From positions 31,001 to 95,000 of the forward strand of contig JAXDDX010000217.1 of assembly GCA_034670405.1 (NCBI GenBank): a stretch of DNA of 64,000 nt, written 5' to 3'. The notes beneath the pieces were generated by a model that saw only the letters and a program-made list of their open reading frames with translations, was not told the origin of the DNA and searched no databases. How positions within the stretch are numbered: the stretch's first letter is position 1; every line of letters begins with the position of its first letter. Positions 12,219 through 22,898 of the stretch are shown here, one piece after another. Both the position numbers and the translations under genes were made by a program. Source of the DNA: Hoplostethus atlanticus (lineage: Eukaryota > Chordata > Actinopteri > Trachichthyiformes > Trachichthyidae).

Positions 12219-12314
12219 CTGAAGCTAGTCATGCTGGTGCTGACTACAGTGGGGCTGGGGACGCGGGCTACCGTGGTTTGGACGCCCACAGGTTGTGAGG
12301 ATGTTGCAGGGTCA
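12219..12314 (-). CDS. svil: svil exon, 96 nt
   Basis: Phase 2 to phase 2; acceptor acactaaag, donor TTCAG|GTACTG. It encodes DPATSSQPVGVQTTVARVPS and PTVVSTSMTSF, a Ser/Thr/Val-rich linker between two conserved blocks. Confidence 0.85.
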
Positions 12315-12630
12315 CTTTAGTGTGGAGAAAAGAAAGGAGGTATGGATGGGGGAAAAAACACAGAGAGACAGAAACACGAGGCAGAGGGAAATACAGTCCC
12401 TGAGAATGAAGATGGTTGACTGGATGGACAGAGGAGAGAGGGGGAGAGTAGAAGAAAGAGAAGAGGATAGAGGAATAGTGGTGAGGAGAGGAGAGGAACA
12501 AGAAGAAGACAACAGACAGAAGAGGATAGGAAAGAAGAAAGACAAAGGAAGGAGTATTCTCTCTAACTTATGTACGATGCTGTAATAAAACCAAGAACTC
12601 AAAGACTTAGAGGAAATATCTAAGACCTAC

Positions 12631-12764
12631 TTTGCGGTGACCACTTCCTTGTTGGTGACAGGTTGTGTGTGCGAGCGGTCCTGGACCCTCCTCAGACGTC
12701 GTTCCACGGCGGCGTTACGAGAGCGAGGTTTGGGAACACCCCCGTCTGATGTCCTCTCCAGCTC
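12631..12764 (-). CDS. svil: svil exon, 134 nt ([18 protein letters not shown])
   Basis: Phase 0 to phase 2; donor GCAAA|GTAGGT. It encodes [20 protein letters not shown] and [20 protein letters not shown]. Human supervillin has [26 protein letters not shown] at this place. Confidence 0.94.
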
Positions 12765-13076
12765 CTGGGAGGAAGTAGGTTTTTGGTTCAGTGAAGGATA
12801 ACAGTCATGCAGAGTTTACAGTAATCCATAGCAAGAGACCAAGATGAGATCAAATCAAATCCCATTACCAGTAGATTTATACATGAAGCCTTCAGGAACC
12901 ATATCCATTTCAGTGTTTCTGAATGGTCAATGAACTTGAAGTTATAAAATCAATCCAAATAATTTGCAATGTGACAACTCGGTGTCAGTGTTGAGATAAC
13001 GGGATTTGAAAAGATCACCGAAAGCTTCCTGGTTGTTTGTCATTTGACTCGAATGTACATAAAGTAGGAGCTGTAC

Positions 13077-13141
13077 CCTGAAGAGAGATCGCTTGGCAGA
13101 CACGCTCATCTTGGCCCGCTCGTCAAGTTTCTCTTCGTCCA
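13077..13141 (-). CDS. svil: svil exon, 65 nt (VDEEKLDERAKMSVSAKRSLFR)
   Basis: Acceptor ctctttttcag; donor AGG|GTACAG; phase 1 to phase 0. It encodes DEEKLDERAKMSVSAKRSLF, nearly identical to human supervillin DEEKLDERAKLSVAAKRLLF. Confidence 0.95.
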
Positions 13142-13299
13142 CTGAAAAAGAGTAGAAGAACTGTCATGCCGTAGTGCATCAACAGCATTTAAAACATTGG
13201 AATGAAGGCATTAGGAACAGCCCACAGGTTAGAGAAGCAAGCTGAGCCAGCTGGATTGGTAGACTGAATGGATGCCACTCTAACCTCCCTCAACAACTA

Positions 13300-13435
13300 C
13301 TTCTTGGTTTCCTTGACCCCTAGATTGCTGTGGTTGCACTGGGCATCTTCGAGGCATCAATGTATGGAACTGTGTGCATGTGAAGTGGCGTGATGCTGAA
13401 AAGAGTATGCATGCTCTGGGTAAATACAACTTAAA
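13300..13435 (+). repeat. SINE body fragment
   Basis: gctgtggttgcactgggcat and gatgctgaaaagagtatgca resemble the body and tail of the SINE at 58.7 kb. Confidence 0.35.
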
Positions 13436-13629
13436 AAACATAATAACACTAATCATTCAATGCTATACTTGCATTGAACTGTCCCTGTTCATATAAAACC
13501 TGCACCATTCACACAGTATTTGGTTGTCAGAAGGTTAGCAACTGAAAGAAACAATCTTGTTAGACAGTATATGATGGCCTTGTAACGTTACAAGGACATA
13601 GACATAAGACTGAAGAGCAGAGTACTTGC

Positions 13630-13667
13630 CTTCAGCGTCCTGTAGCTGTGTTGGACTCAGACGGGAC
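13630..13667 (-). CDS. svil: svil 38-nt exon with GC donor
   Basis: This short exon (acceptor tcatcccag) encodes SRLSPTQLQDAE and is followed by GAAG|GCAAGT, a GC-AG donor with otherwise perfect consensus. No GT donor is available in phase. Using GC, the leftover G joins TG of the next exon to make Val, giving QDAE-VDEEKLDERAK, which matches the conserved human segment LVDEEKLDERAK. Confidence 0.88.
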
Positions 13668-13869
13668 CTGGGATGAAACAAATATATATCAACCACAGCA
13701 TCTAGAGCTGAATTTTCAGTGAGGAACCACAGAATATCATCATGATCTGAGATATCAGAAACCACCATGCTCCGCCCTCCACTATGATTTCCACAATGAT
13801 CATCCCCTACATTATGAATGACAGAATGCTGGATGTATACATGCATAGTGATAAGTAGTGTACTGTCTT

Positions 13870-14005
13870 ATGTAAGGCCTCCAGTGTCCCCTTGCACTGT
13901 GCCATTATTAATTTAAGTCACTACATGTGTTCCCACATCAGCGTTGCAAGACAAATTCCTGTGCATTGATTGCACTTCGTGAATAAAATGCTACTGATTC
14001 TGAAG
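13870..14005 (+). repeat. Dispersed repeat family C, copy 1
   Basis: Shares cccttgcactgt, caaattcctgtgcat and a 3' end like aataaaatgctactgattctg with the copies at 19.4, 35.1 and 51.6 kb. Probably a retroposon 3' end. Confidence 0.45.
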
Positions 14006-14042
14006 AAATGGGTTTGAGCTCTACAGCGAGGCCCTCCTGTAC

Positions 14043-14213
14043 CTATCCGACTCCAACCGCTCTGCAGAGGTGACGGGCTGGGTCCTAAACCTCTCCGACA
14101 TGCGACTGTCCCCTGGGGTGATGTAGCGTCGAGGCCTCCGCGCACCCCTGTCCCGATCGCCGCTGCTAGCCGGGTCTACCTCCATTGCCGATAGATCTAC
14201 TTTAGTGGTCTCC
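14043..14213 (-). CDS. svil: svil exon, 171 nt
   Basis: Phase 2 to phase 2. The acceptor is cctaaag and the donor GATAG|GTACAG. It encodes ETTKVDLSAMEVDPASSGDR, then RRPRRYITPGDSRMSERFRT and QPVTSAERLESDR. Both junctions are in frame with their neighbours. Confidence 0.88.
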
Positions 14214-14704
14214 CTTTAGGAGTGGCGTGCCGATTTGGAAAGGTTGACGAAGACAACACAAAGGGAGAACACAAGTGAGAGAAATATTAGGGATGATTGG
14301 TATTGGCCAACTGTGCTCGAGTTAGAAGGGTAGGTCACTCACACGATGATTTTGCCACACAAGCTGAGCACAACCCAACTTCACAGCAACCCACTGTGAA
14401 TAGCTATCAGCCACTCACAACATGCAGCAGCAATCAACTGCCAAAAATTAACTCGCACAACAAGAATTAACTTGCACAGGTAAGTTAAGATAAGGTAAAT
14501 TGCAAACACCACAATACAAGGGACAATGGCAGACATCACAGCTGTACTATTTAGAATATCTTTGACGCATTTCATGCCACAGAATGACATTCTGTTAGCA
14601 CTATTTGTTGCATTGTTTCTATTATTATTTATAGCCACAGTACACTGCTGCAGGGTTAGACAGTCATCAGCAATGCAAGGCAATTCCCATGCCAGTGGAC
14701 CTAC

Positions 14705-16525
14705 AACTCAGGCTTCCGGTTGGCGTTCTCCAGGTAGGAGTGTCGTAGTTGTGCTACCGACACCCTGGTGTCCAGGGCGCCCACCTCCCCGTTAGCCACC
14801 CCTCCATCCCTGCCATGGTGCCCTGTCGATGCTGTCTCTCTGCTGGCCGCTGCCCTCTCCATACTCCGGTACATGGCAGAACGCTGGCTTATACCTATAT
14901 CGGACATGGAGCGGGTTCGTATCTTCGGCTTGGGGCCTCCACTCGTCTCCATGCTCCTTTGTCTGGCCTCGGGGAGAGGGGAACCCTTCTGGAGGTAGAC
15001 GGCTGAGTCAAACCTCTGTTGCCCTGTTGGCTCCTGCTGCTGCCCCTGAGCATCGTTCTCCTGCTCTAGTTGGGGCTCTTGTTGTTTTCTTAAAGAGTCT
15101 TGCTGGAGTCTTTGAGGTTCTTGTCTTTGGGGCTCATACTCCTGCTGTCTTTGAGACTCGTGTTGCCTTTCAGGCTCTTGCTGATGTCCTGGGCGCTCAT
15201 ACTGATGTTGCCTCTGGGGCCCTTGCTGATGTCTTGGGGGCTCTTGCTGATGTTGCCTTTGGGGCTCTTGCTGATGTTGCCTTTGGGGCTCTTGCTGATG
15301 TCTTGGGGGCTCTTGCTGATGTTGCCTTTGGGGCTCTTGCTGATGTTGCCTTTGGGGCTCTTGCTGATGGCTTGGGGGCTCATACTGATGTTGTCTTTGG
15401 GGCTCTTGCTGATGTTGCCTTTGGGGCTCTTGCTGATGTTGCATTTGGGGCTCTTGCTGATGGCTTGGGGGCTCATACTGATGTTGTCTTTGGGGCTCTT
15501 GCTGATGTCTTGGGGGCTCATACTGATGTTGCCTTTGGGGCTCTTGCTGATGTTGCCTTTGGGGCTCTTGCTGATGTCTTGGGGGCTCAAACTGATGTTG
15601 CCTTTGGGGCCCTTGCTGCTGAATTTGGGAGCCATATTGTTGCTTTTGGGGCTCATACTGTTGTTGCCTTGGGGGCTCTTGCTGCTGAATTTGGGAGCCA
15701 TATTGTTGCTTTTGGGGCTCATACTGTTGTTGCCTTGGGGGCTCTTGGTGTTGCATCTGGGGCTCCTGCTGGTACACAGGCTCTGAAGTTATATGCTGTC
15801 TGGGTTGCTGGCGTGGAGAGGAGTGAGGAGGCTCCATAGACCTAAATGTTCTCTCCTCCTGGCTGTCATGGCTGGACCAGTGATGCTCTCGCCCTCTTCC
15901 TCTGGTCCTCTCTCTTATTCTCTCCCTCCCCCTCTCCCCGGGTCTCTCCCTATCCCAGTCCTCCTCAGTTCGACTCATCCTCCTCCCCCCTGCGCTGTAG
16001 TTCTCCCACTCCATGTCCTCATGTCGACCCCTCTGAGGGTCGTCCACGCTCTTCTCTCTCCGGCGGATCTCCGAGGGCAGCACAGCTTTCCTGCTCTTCA
16101 GCAGGCCCTCAGTGTGGGCCTCTTCCTTCAGGCTCTGCCTGGCCCCCAGTTTAGCCTCCTTATGGGTGGTGTAGATCTGGTCAGCACTCACTCTCCTACG
16201 CGGTGGTACCTCTGGAGGTCCTGGTAGCTTGGTGGTGGCCACTGGGAAAGGCATGGACAAATAGGGCTGAGGGTCCACGGCAGGGCCAGAGTAGTGGGGC
16301 TGGGGGGCTGAGGGTGGGTAGGCTGTTTGGCCATGGGCAGGTTGGTGCCCTGGGCTGGGCTGAGGCTGGGGAACAGTCCTTTGGTAGCTGGGCTCTGTGC
16401 GCTGTGCCGTGTACTGAGCAGTGTTCCCCTGAGCTTGGTGTCTGTTAGCCTGGTGCCTGTCTGGACTCCAGTCAGGATGCCTTTGGACGGTTTCATCCCT
16501 GGGCAGTCTTTCTCTTACTCGTATT
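14705..16525 (-). CDS. svil: svil large exon, 1,821 nt, with QEPQRQHQ tandem repeat
   Basis: The exon enters in phase 2 (GG|A ATA CGA, reading G-IRVRERLPRD) and leaves in phase 2 (GAG TT|GTAGGT). The N-terminal third is Pro/Gln-rich, followed by RKAVLPSEIRRREKSVDD and an Arg-rich segment. The middle, roughly 15,100-15,780, is a tandem array of degenerate 24-bp units encoding QEPQRQHQ, HQYEPPRHQ and similar. The end is ordinary low-complexity sequence with RTRSMSDIG and LRHSYLENANRKPEL. I cannot align the repeat part to mammalian supervillin from memory. It probably lies in a fast-evolving disordered linker. Both flanking phases match, so this exon is in the mRNA frame. Confidence 0.9.
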
Positions 16526-18204
16526 CTTGAAGGAGAGGAATGGATAAGGGACACTGAGATTTCAGTTCCAATTAAGGAGCTACAATACTACTGTCCACTG
16601 GCCAAAGTAGTTGGCACATCACAAAATTCACCAGCCACTATTTTACTATCCAGCTATAGTGTTAGTGAGTAATACGACCTCTAAAGAATAGTTGGTTACT
16701 TGCCAAATTGGCTTGTAAGGCAGACAGATTTACCAGCCACAGCTAAAATTGACCAGTACTTGCCAGTTAATTTCCCACCCATATCAAGTATAAATTAATT
16801 CTGGCATATAATGAATCTCATCTCATTAAATGGTCTCCCAACCCTAGATTGGGAAACACAGCATGCATGAGACTATCACGGGACCAACATGAGCTCACAA
16901 ATCCTAGACTAGAATGGCTACACTAGAAGGTCAAGTAGCAGCATGCTCTGGGTTTAAATTTGAGTCAAACAACCCTCTCTCTGATGTCTCCGTGCCAATA
17001 TAGTAAGCTAAACTATTTTAATCTATGACATTTTGACCCCTGGTAGCCTGAGGTTGCATTAATCCACCACTAAGCCAGACATAATTGATGGGCCCCTGCT
17101 TCATTTGGCACGAAGGGTTTAAACAGTGCTCACGCTACAGGAGAACACACGTTTCTATTGTGGCCTAACACTCCGGTTAGCATTAGCGTAGCATTAGGCC
17201 TCACAGGCAGCCAGTGCCATTGAGATAGATTAGTCACTTGTAAATGGTATACACTCTATAACAATAAACACTTTTTAGCTTTAGCACAAAAGTGATTTTA
17301 CTTGATTTTCTTGTAAATTAAGCAATGTCCATCAAACAGAAGCTATTAGGAAGCTACCTGGGTAGTAATGTGTACTGATGAAACCATTCAAGCTTTAAAG
17401 CCCCCTGGGAAGGTTTCTCCACATTAGCCATGCCTCAGTGCATTTCACCTGTCCATACAGCTCAAAGGCTGGCTTTGGGCCTCCGACCTTTCACAGGCTA
17501 TCAGCAAGCCAGCAATGTAGCGTATCTGGGTCACTGTCCGGTCCATAAATATACCCCAACTAACCCTTTACCTTCCAGCTAGTCTGGCGGTAAGGCCTGC
17601 AAGAGCACTCAGATAAACTCAAAGGTTTTGCTTGCAGATAATCCCTTTCTTTCTTAAAAGCCCAGTTCAAAAAAGCACTTCCAGTGTGATACCATATCAG
17701 GAAGTGAAAAAAAAACATACATGTAACCTCTCAGGAGGAAATACGTGTCTTGTGCAATGACATTGTCAAAGTCATGTACAGGGTACCAGAGTCAGAGGAT
17801 GTAATTTCATAGGGGTTAATAGGCCAGATTCTGACGTGAGTGCAGCCTCAGCTGAAAAGTGCTAAGTCAGTGGGGCGACGACTGACCGGGTCAGGATCTG
17901 GAGCTGACTAATGTTGTCACCCCATCACCTCCGCTTCGTGAACACCACTCATCGGCTTGTGAAACCCAGGCCACACACAGTACGGTATTGTAACAACGAG
18001 ACAAACGGATGTATACGGTTTTACAGAGTTCTGGGTGTATTTATAGAGTGCTACCCGATTCATACGACGGAAGAAGGGGGGGTCCATCGCTTGTTTCCTG
18101 GGTCTGTGCTGTTGCCAACTTACCAAAGGCTAATTTAGGATGAGTTAGAGCTCTCTCGTTATAATTCTGCTCCATACAGTATAAACTAAACATGGATTAA
18201 ACAG

Positions 18205-18500
18205 GATGATGGGTGGTCATAGCCTAATCATTACTGAAGCAACCATGTGACTGGAGGTTTGAATCCCAGCTGGGAAAAGCTGAGCAGCAGAGATGATTTC
18301 AACATGCCCATCCCCTTCCTTAACTACCACTGATCTGCCCTTAAGCAAGGCACTTAACCCCCAGCTGTTCCCGTGTTCCTGCTCAGTATCCAACAGTAGG
18401 AACGCCTGAAACCGAATAAATGTGAAGCACTGCTGAAAAAGAGCATACTTGTTCAGCAAAACCTCACTGGGTAAATAAAGGTTAAAGAAATTACAAACGG
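18205..18500 (+). repeat. tRNA-derived SINE
   Basis: ggaggtttgaatcccagct (B-box-like), then ccttaagcaaggcacttaac and a ccccagctg-tcc body, ending ctgggtaaataaaggttaaa. This is a familiar fish SINE arrangement. Confidence 0.55.
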
Positions 18501-19439
18501 CAACCCACTCTGATGCGTAAAACCCCAAACACCTGTTGAGTGGGAGACGTAAGTTAATAAGGGAAGTATTACTGAGATAACACTGGATAGTTACAAGGGA
18601 TCTCTACTGGGAGGAGTTAGTCTGCATGTCCACCAGGTACCTGCCTTTAAACCGCTCCATACCTCACTACTTTCTTTCATACTGTGTTGTTTGCAACTGC
18701 ACTGAGACAGGGTATGTGCAAATTTCAGAAAGCCGAATTCAAGACATTTTAAGACCTTTTTATCTGGAATTTTATTTAAGCCAACCAACAAAGAAACAAA
18801 GCAGTCACAACCAGCCCATCTGTCAGTACCTCTATCTATTTCACATTTGCATCAAAATGAAATGTAAATAAAAAACTCATTATATGGTGAAAATGACTTT
18901 ACTTAGGACAATTTAATGCATTTTAAGGCTTTGAATTGAGATCATTTAAAACCTGCAGATACCCTGTGAGAGCAGAGTTTCTTTATTTCAGCCTGGCTTT
19001 CAATAGTGCAGTAGTTCAGTGACCAGCGCTTCCCTGAACATCTGCTGGATGCTACTAGCTAAAACAGAGGTACCCGGTGGACATGGGGGCATTGGGAGGT
19101 CTTCACATCCACAGCATCCGGAGCTGATGGTACCTTGAGGGCCGGCTGATGACCGACTGAGTGTCACTCTCTGAGTCAGTGGTGAGAGACCAGTCGCTCT
19201 TTGACCGCGCTGCCAGGCTAAAGGGTAATGTGGTGACAATGTCAAACCCAGAGGCAAATCTCTGATCATTCTTTCAAGGATCAATATAAAGTGGCTTGTG
19301 TTGATCAACTGAATGGCTTTCCGGCGTTTAGATGAAAGCACGACTATTTTCAGTTGTTGCAGATGCTGCATGCTTTCTGACAGATGTCACTCTTCAGCCT
19401 TTATAAATATCGATAGCATTTCTGATATTTATAGTCTTC

Positions 19440-19610
19440 AGTTCTTACTATGTCTTGCACTTTCCCTTTGCACTGTACAGTAAGCGAGGTCCTGTTGTAC
19501 TATGCATGTCAGCATCTAGGCTACTGTAAAACTATTACGCTGTCAATATGTCTCTGCACCAAGACACATTCCTGTACATCCTGACAAGTAAAATGATTCT
19601 GATCCTGGCA
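19440..19610 (+). repeat. Dispersed repeat family C, copy 2
   Basis: The fullest copy: tttgcactgtacagt, then gtcaatatgtctctgcacc, attcctgtacat and agtaaaatgattctgat. Confidence 0.6.
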
Positions 19611-20921
19611 GCATATTAAAACTTGGAATAGAAAACCTAACCTGTTAGCTAACAAACCAAGCTGTGGTTAAATCAGGGTTACCTCTCGGGGCAAACAGGG
19701 AAATCATATCCTCTCAACGCCGACCCCCACCTCCCACGCCAGACCTTACCTTACCTCCCAGCCCGTCCACGGCCCCTGATGAGCTCCCCAGACCAGTTTC
19801 CTATGTGAAACTGGAGCAGGGCTAGCGTGACGGAGCTGGACAGAAAGATCCCACCACTGGCACTGGCAGCAGCAAGTCAGCTAGCTGGGCACCCAGTGAC
19901 CATTAACCCACGTATGATGTTAAATTATTTTGTGTCACTTTTAAATGATCAAAGCTTACCAATGCAAAAGGCTGCTTGGTACAAAGTGTTCCTGGAGAAA
20001 GAACTAGGTCAGTGTGGTATCTCAGCTAACACCGGTGTGGTTATACACAGTACTGGGAACAGTTCATGAGGTTCCCTGCCACCTCGTTAACAGTTTAAAC
20101 CCTCTGAGACTAAAGATAGTCTGAGACTGAATGTCGACTGAAAATAGACAGTAGACACAACATCAGGCTCTTGGTGAGACTGACTTCTAGTTTTACCAAT
20201 TAGTTTCATTTCATCATTTCCTGCTCCATGGCCAGAAATCTACAGAAAGTAGGCCTACACAGAGAGGAACTAGATGAAACTGTGATAGTGATGCTCTGGC
20301 AGATCTAGGCCAATGTGGTCTTAAAAAAAAAGAGCTACTCGGATGACTGCAGGTATTATATCTGCAGGTGCATGGAATAAAACCAGACTGAAAATGGGAA
20401 AAAAGGAAACAGTGCCAGAGTAAAAGGTGCATTGTGCAGGAGAGAAAAAAGACATGCTTTCACTTTCACTTTCACTACCCACATTTATGGCACTATGTTT
20501 TTGTGTTCACATTTAATCACTTTGGCTAGAAAATAGTTTTGACAGTGTGTGGACAGTAACTGTATTTAGTTATTTATAGTGCAGAACAAAAGACAGCACT
20601 CCAAGAACCAGGGCGAGAGCTTGTGACTGTGTCTATTTCTAATTCTAGTGTGGCGTCACACATTTCAGGTGTGTTAGATTTGGTTTACCAGACATGCAGT
20701 TTTCATTTCTGGGACTGTTCTATTTGTTGGATTAGGTCTTGAGCAAGCGATGTGATGTGTTAGTTTTTTCTTGTTTTTTATCTGTGTTCATGTACGCCTT
20801 GTAAAGCGCGTTTCCATAAACACGCTGTGTCTGAAAAAGCTCTTGATGAACAAACATGGCCGGACTTGACTTGGCTGGACTTGGCGGTCATAAGAGGTTT
20901 ATGAGGTCTACATGAACTCAC

Positions 20922-21747
20922 CCCTGTCTGTTGAGGATGCTCTGGGCCTGCTGCTCTATGAAAAGGTCCCCGGGGGAGATGCCGTAGCGCGTGGAGGGCA
21001 GGGAGGCGCGGCGGGCGGTGCGAGGGGAGATGGGCACCGCTGCCATGCTGTAGTCCCTAGTGGAGGCGGGGCTTGGCTCCTGCTGGGGGGCGGGGTCCTG
21101 GTGGTGGTGTTGTTGTTGTTGTTGAGGCTGATAATGCTCCTGGGTTCTGGTTCTGGAAGTGGCTGAGCGCTCTGGAGCACCACCACGCCGGTAGTTCTCC
21201 ATGTTCATCATCCTCTCCCGCTCCGAGAACCTGCTGGGCCTCTCTTGTGTGGGGGGAGGAGCTTTGTTTGTGTGGGCGGGGCTAGAAGTGGACGCAGGTG
21301 CGGGGTCCGGGTGAGTCCGCATGTAAACCCTGCCTACTCCAGAGCTGTACGGCACCCTGGGGTCCCGTCCTGGCTCGCCCACTTCCTGTTTATCTCTCTC
21401 TCGCCTGACAGGGACTTGTCGATCGGAGGCGTCCGGCTCGCGTCGGGAACGGTAACGCGGCGTGTAGTCTATGTCCACTTCCTGGTCCAGGAGGATGCCG
21501 TAGCGCTCCGATAACTGGCGGCGGCGCTCCGCTTTGTAGCAGGCGATGCGCTCGGCCTTGGAGCTGAGGCTGGCGGGGTCTGTGGGGGCAGCGGTGGGCG
21601 TGGAGGACGTGGATAATGTGACCGGCTCAACGTGGACCAACGTCGGATCCGGTCGGCCGCCGCCAACGCCTCTGACCCGGGATGATCTGTCCGGAGATGA
21701 CACCTGCATCTGGGGGGCCTCCATCTCCTCTCGACTGTAGCGCCTCA
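20922..21747 (-). CDS. svil: svil exon, 826 nt ([17 protein letters not shown])
   Basis: The exon enters in phase 1 (G|TG AGG, reading V-RRYSREE) and leaves in phase 2 (CAG GG|GTGAGT). It encodes the strongly conserved [20 protein letters not shown] block and SRREPDASD, as in human SVIL. A low-complexity Arg/Ser/Pro/Gln segment with a [11 protein letters not shown] run follows, and it ends [20 protein letters not shown]. This is part of the disordered actin-binding N-terminal half. Confidence 0.95.
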
Positions 21748-21959
21748 CTGTGGAGGATGGTGGAGATACAATTATACCCTCTATTACTTATCAACCACCT
21801 CCCTCACCAGACATAAATTATTCCAACAGGCAAAATGCATCATCAGTTTTATCTGCATGGATTTACTTCAGTTAGCGGCTCCACCTCTTGCAACATGCAA
21901 CATGCAACATGCAACAACAACTATTTACTCATAGAATTCATTCATATTGGTGCAATCAC

Positions 21960-22060
21960 ACTCATCACACCTGGGAGCTGGCCAGTGCAACCAGGGGGCA
22001 ACTGGGGGTCAAGTGCCTTGCTCAAGAGCATGCTGGGGGTAGTTGTGGATGGAGCAGACA
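21960..22060 (+). repeat. SINE body fragment
   Basis: gggggtcaagtgccttgctc and aagagcatgctggg match the conserved 'gcaaggcac' region in a related or reversed arrangement. No tRNA head is seen. Confidence 0.35.
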
Positions 22061-22379
22061 GTGTTACTGATTTTCACTTTTGCCAAGACTTCCACAGCCA
22101 TTTTGTGTATCATATTTCACCATCATGAAACAACTAAGTTACATAAAGGGTTTTATGAAGAGTTTAGTTCCAAAATGAGATATGCACTGTTTTAAAAAGT
22201 AATAGCACAGAATTAAAACATAGTAGGGAACTATTTACATTTGTACATACATACATTTTACATGAATCCTCTATACTTGATATTGAACAATGACCAATAC
22301 TACATTTTGGAAATGAACTTTTCACGTGTACTGGAGTGCAGCATCACCCTGGTCTTGCCATGCAGCGTGCCATGCTTAC

Positions 22380-22528
22380 CCATCACACATGGCTCACAGG
22401 GGTCTGAGGCGCGGGTGTAACGTGGCGGATCCTCCTCCAGCATCCTGTTGGCTACGAGACCACCAGGCATCAGGGCCGGGGGGGCATCGCTTTCAATTCC
22501 CTCCAGGCGCCGGGCTATCCTCTCTTTC
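22380..22528 (-). CDS. svil: svil exon with conserved N terminus (KERIARRLEG)
   Basis: The exon is 149 nt, entering in phase 2 and leaving in phase 1. The acceptor is ctctggcag and the donor ATGG|GTAAGC. It encodes KERIARRLEGIESDAPPALM, then a segment containing LLEED-like MLEEDPPRYTRASDP, which closely matches the first residues of human supervillin. From published work on mammalian supervillin, this extreme N-terminal region contributes to myosin II binding. Confidence 0.93.
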
Positions 22529-22806
22529 CTGCCAGAGCCAAAAGGGCAGAGGGTAAAGGTCAGCCACTGTAAAACTGCTTAAATCGCACTACAAATATTT
22601 CTATGTGTATGAATGAGGATAAAGTGCAGTGAGCTCAGGCGACACCTGTTCATTTCCAAATCCCTTGTGACGTCTCTCTCAAAATGTTTCTTTAACTCTG
22701 AAACTGGTTGTTTGAAAAGAAAATATAAATTTAGTGAGATAAAACTAGGAGAGTCACAGGTAAATTTATTATGTTCTACAGGGAGCGGTAGGAATCAAGA
22801 GCTCAC

Positions 22807-22898
22807 CCTTGGGGAGGGCAGCCAGGAGCTTGGCATCGATATCCGAAACACTCTTGACCAAGCCGGTCCTGTCACCCAAGGAGACGTCACTCTGAAAA
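22807..22898 (-). CDS. svil: svil candidate alternative exon (SDVSLGDRTG...LLAALPK)
   Basis: An open segment on the minus strand encodes SDVSLGDRTGLVKSVSDI followed by DAKLLAALPK and ends in AAGG|GTGAGC, phase 1. Three AG acceptors sit close together: an exon start at 22,898 or 22,889 gives phase-2 entry, and 22,891 gives phase-0 entry. It cannot be joined in series to the KERIARR exon without a frameshift, but it joins in frame to the exon at 21,747 (reading [11 protein letters not shown]). It therefore looks like a mutually exclusive alternative to 22,380-22,528, or a non-coding leader exon. Confidence 0.4.

Larger units (their letters stand above)
12315..14704. other. svil introns between small exons
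   Basis: Besides the exons at 12,631, 13,077, 13,630 and 14,043, this holds a GA-rich stretch (12,320-12,550), a SINE fragment (13.3 kb) and one family C repeat copy (13.87 kb). Nothing else seen. Confidence 0.6.
16526..20921. other. svil intron, 4.4 kb
   Basis: Holds a SINE (18.2 kb), a family C repeat copy (19.44 kb) and a rejected 46-nt pseudo-exon (19,755-19,800). The remainder is unremarkable. Confidence 0.6.

Noticed and set aside
14829-15839. 336-residue plus-strand open frame rich in GALADV repeats
   Set aside because: It is the antisense shadow of the coding minisatellite in the svil exon 14,705-16,525.
19755-19800. 46-nt segment with acceptor catag and donor GGGAG|GTAAGG between two svil exons
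   Set aside because: Its length is not a multiple of three. The flanking exons (20,922 and 16,525) already join in matching phase 2, so inclusion would shift the frame.
22634-22641. ATGAACAG|gtgtcg, which would give MNR-KERIARRLEG in phase
   Set aside because: The donor (GTGTCG) is poor, and stronger candidates with good donors exist upstream.
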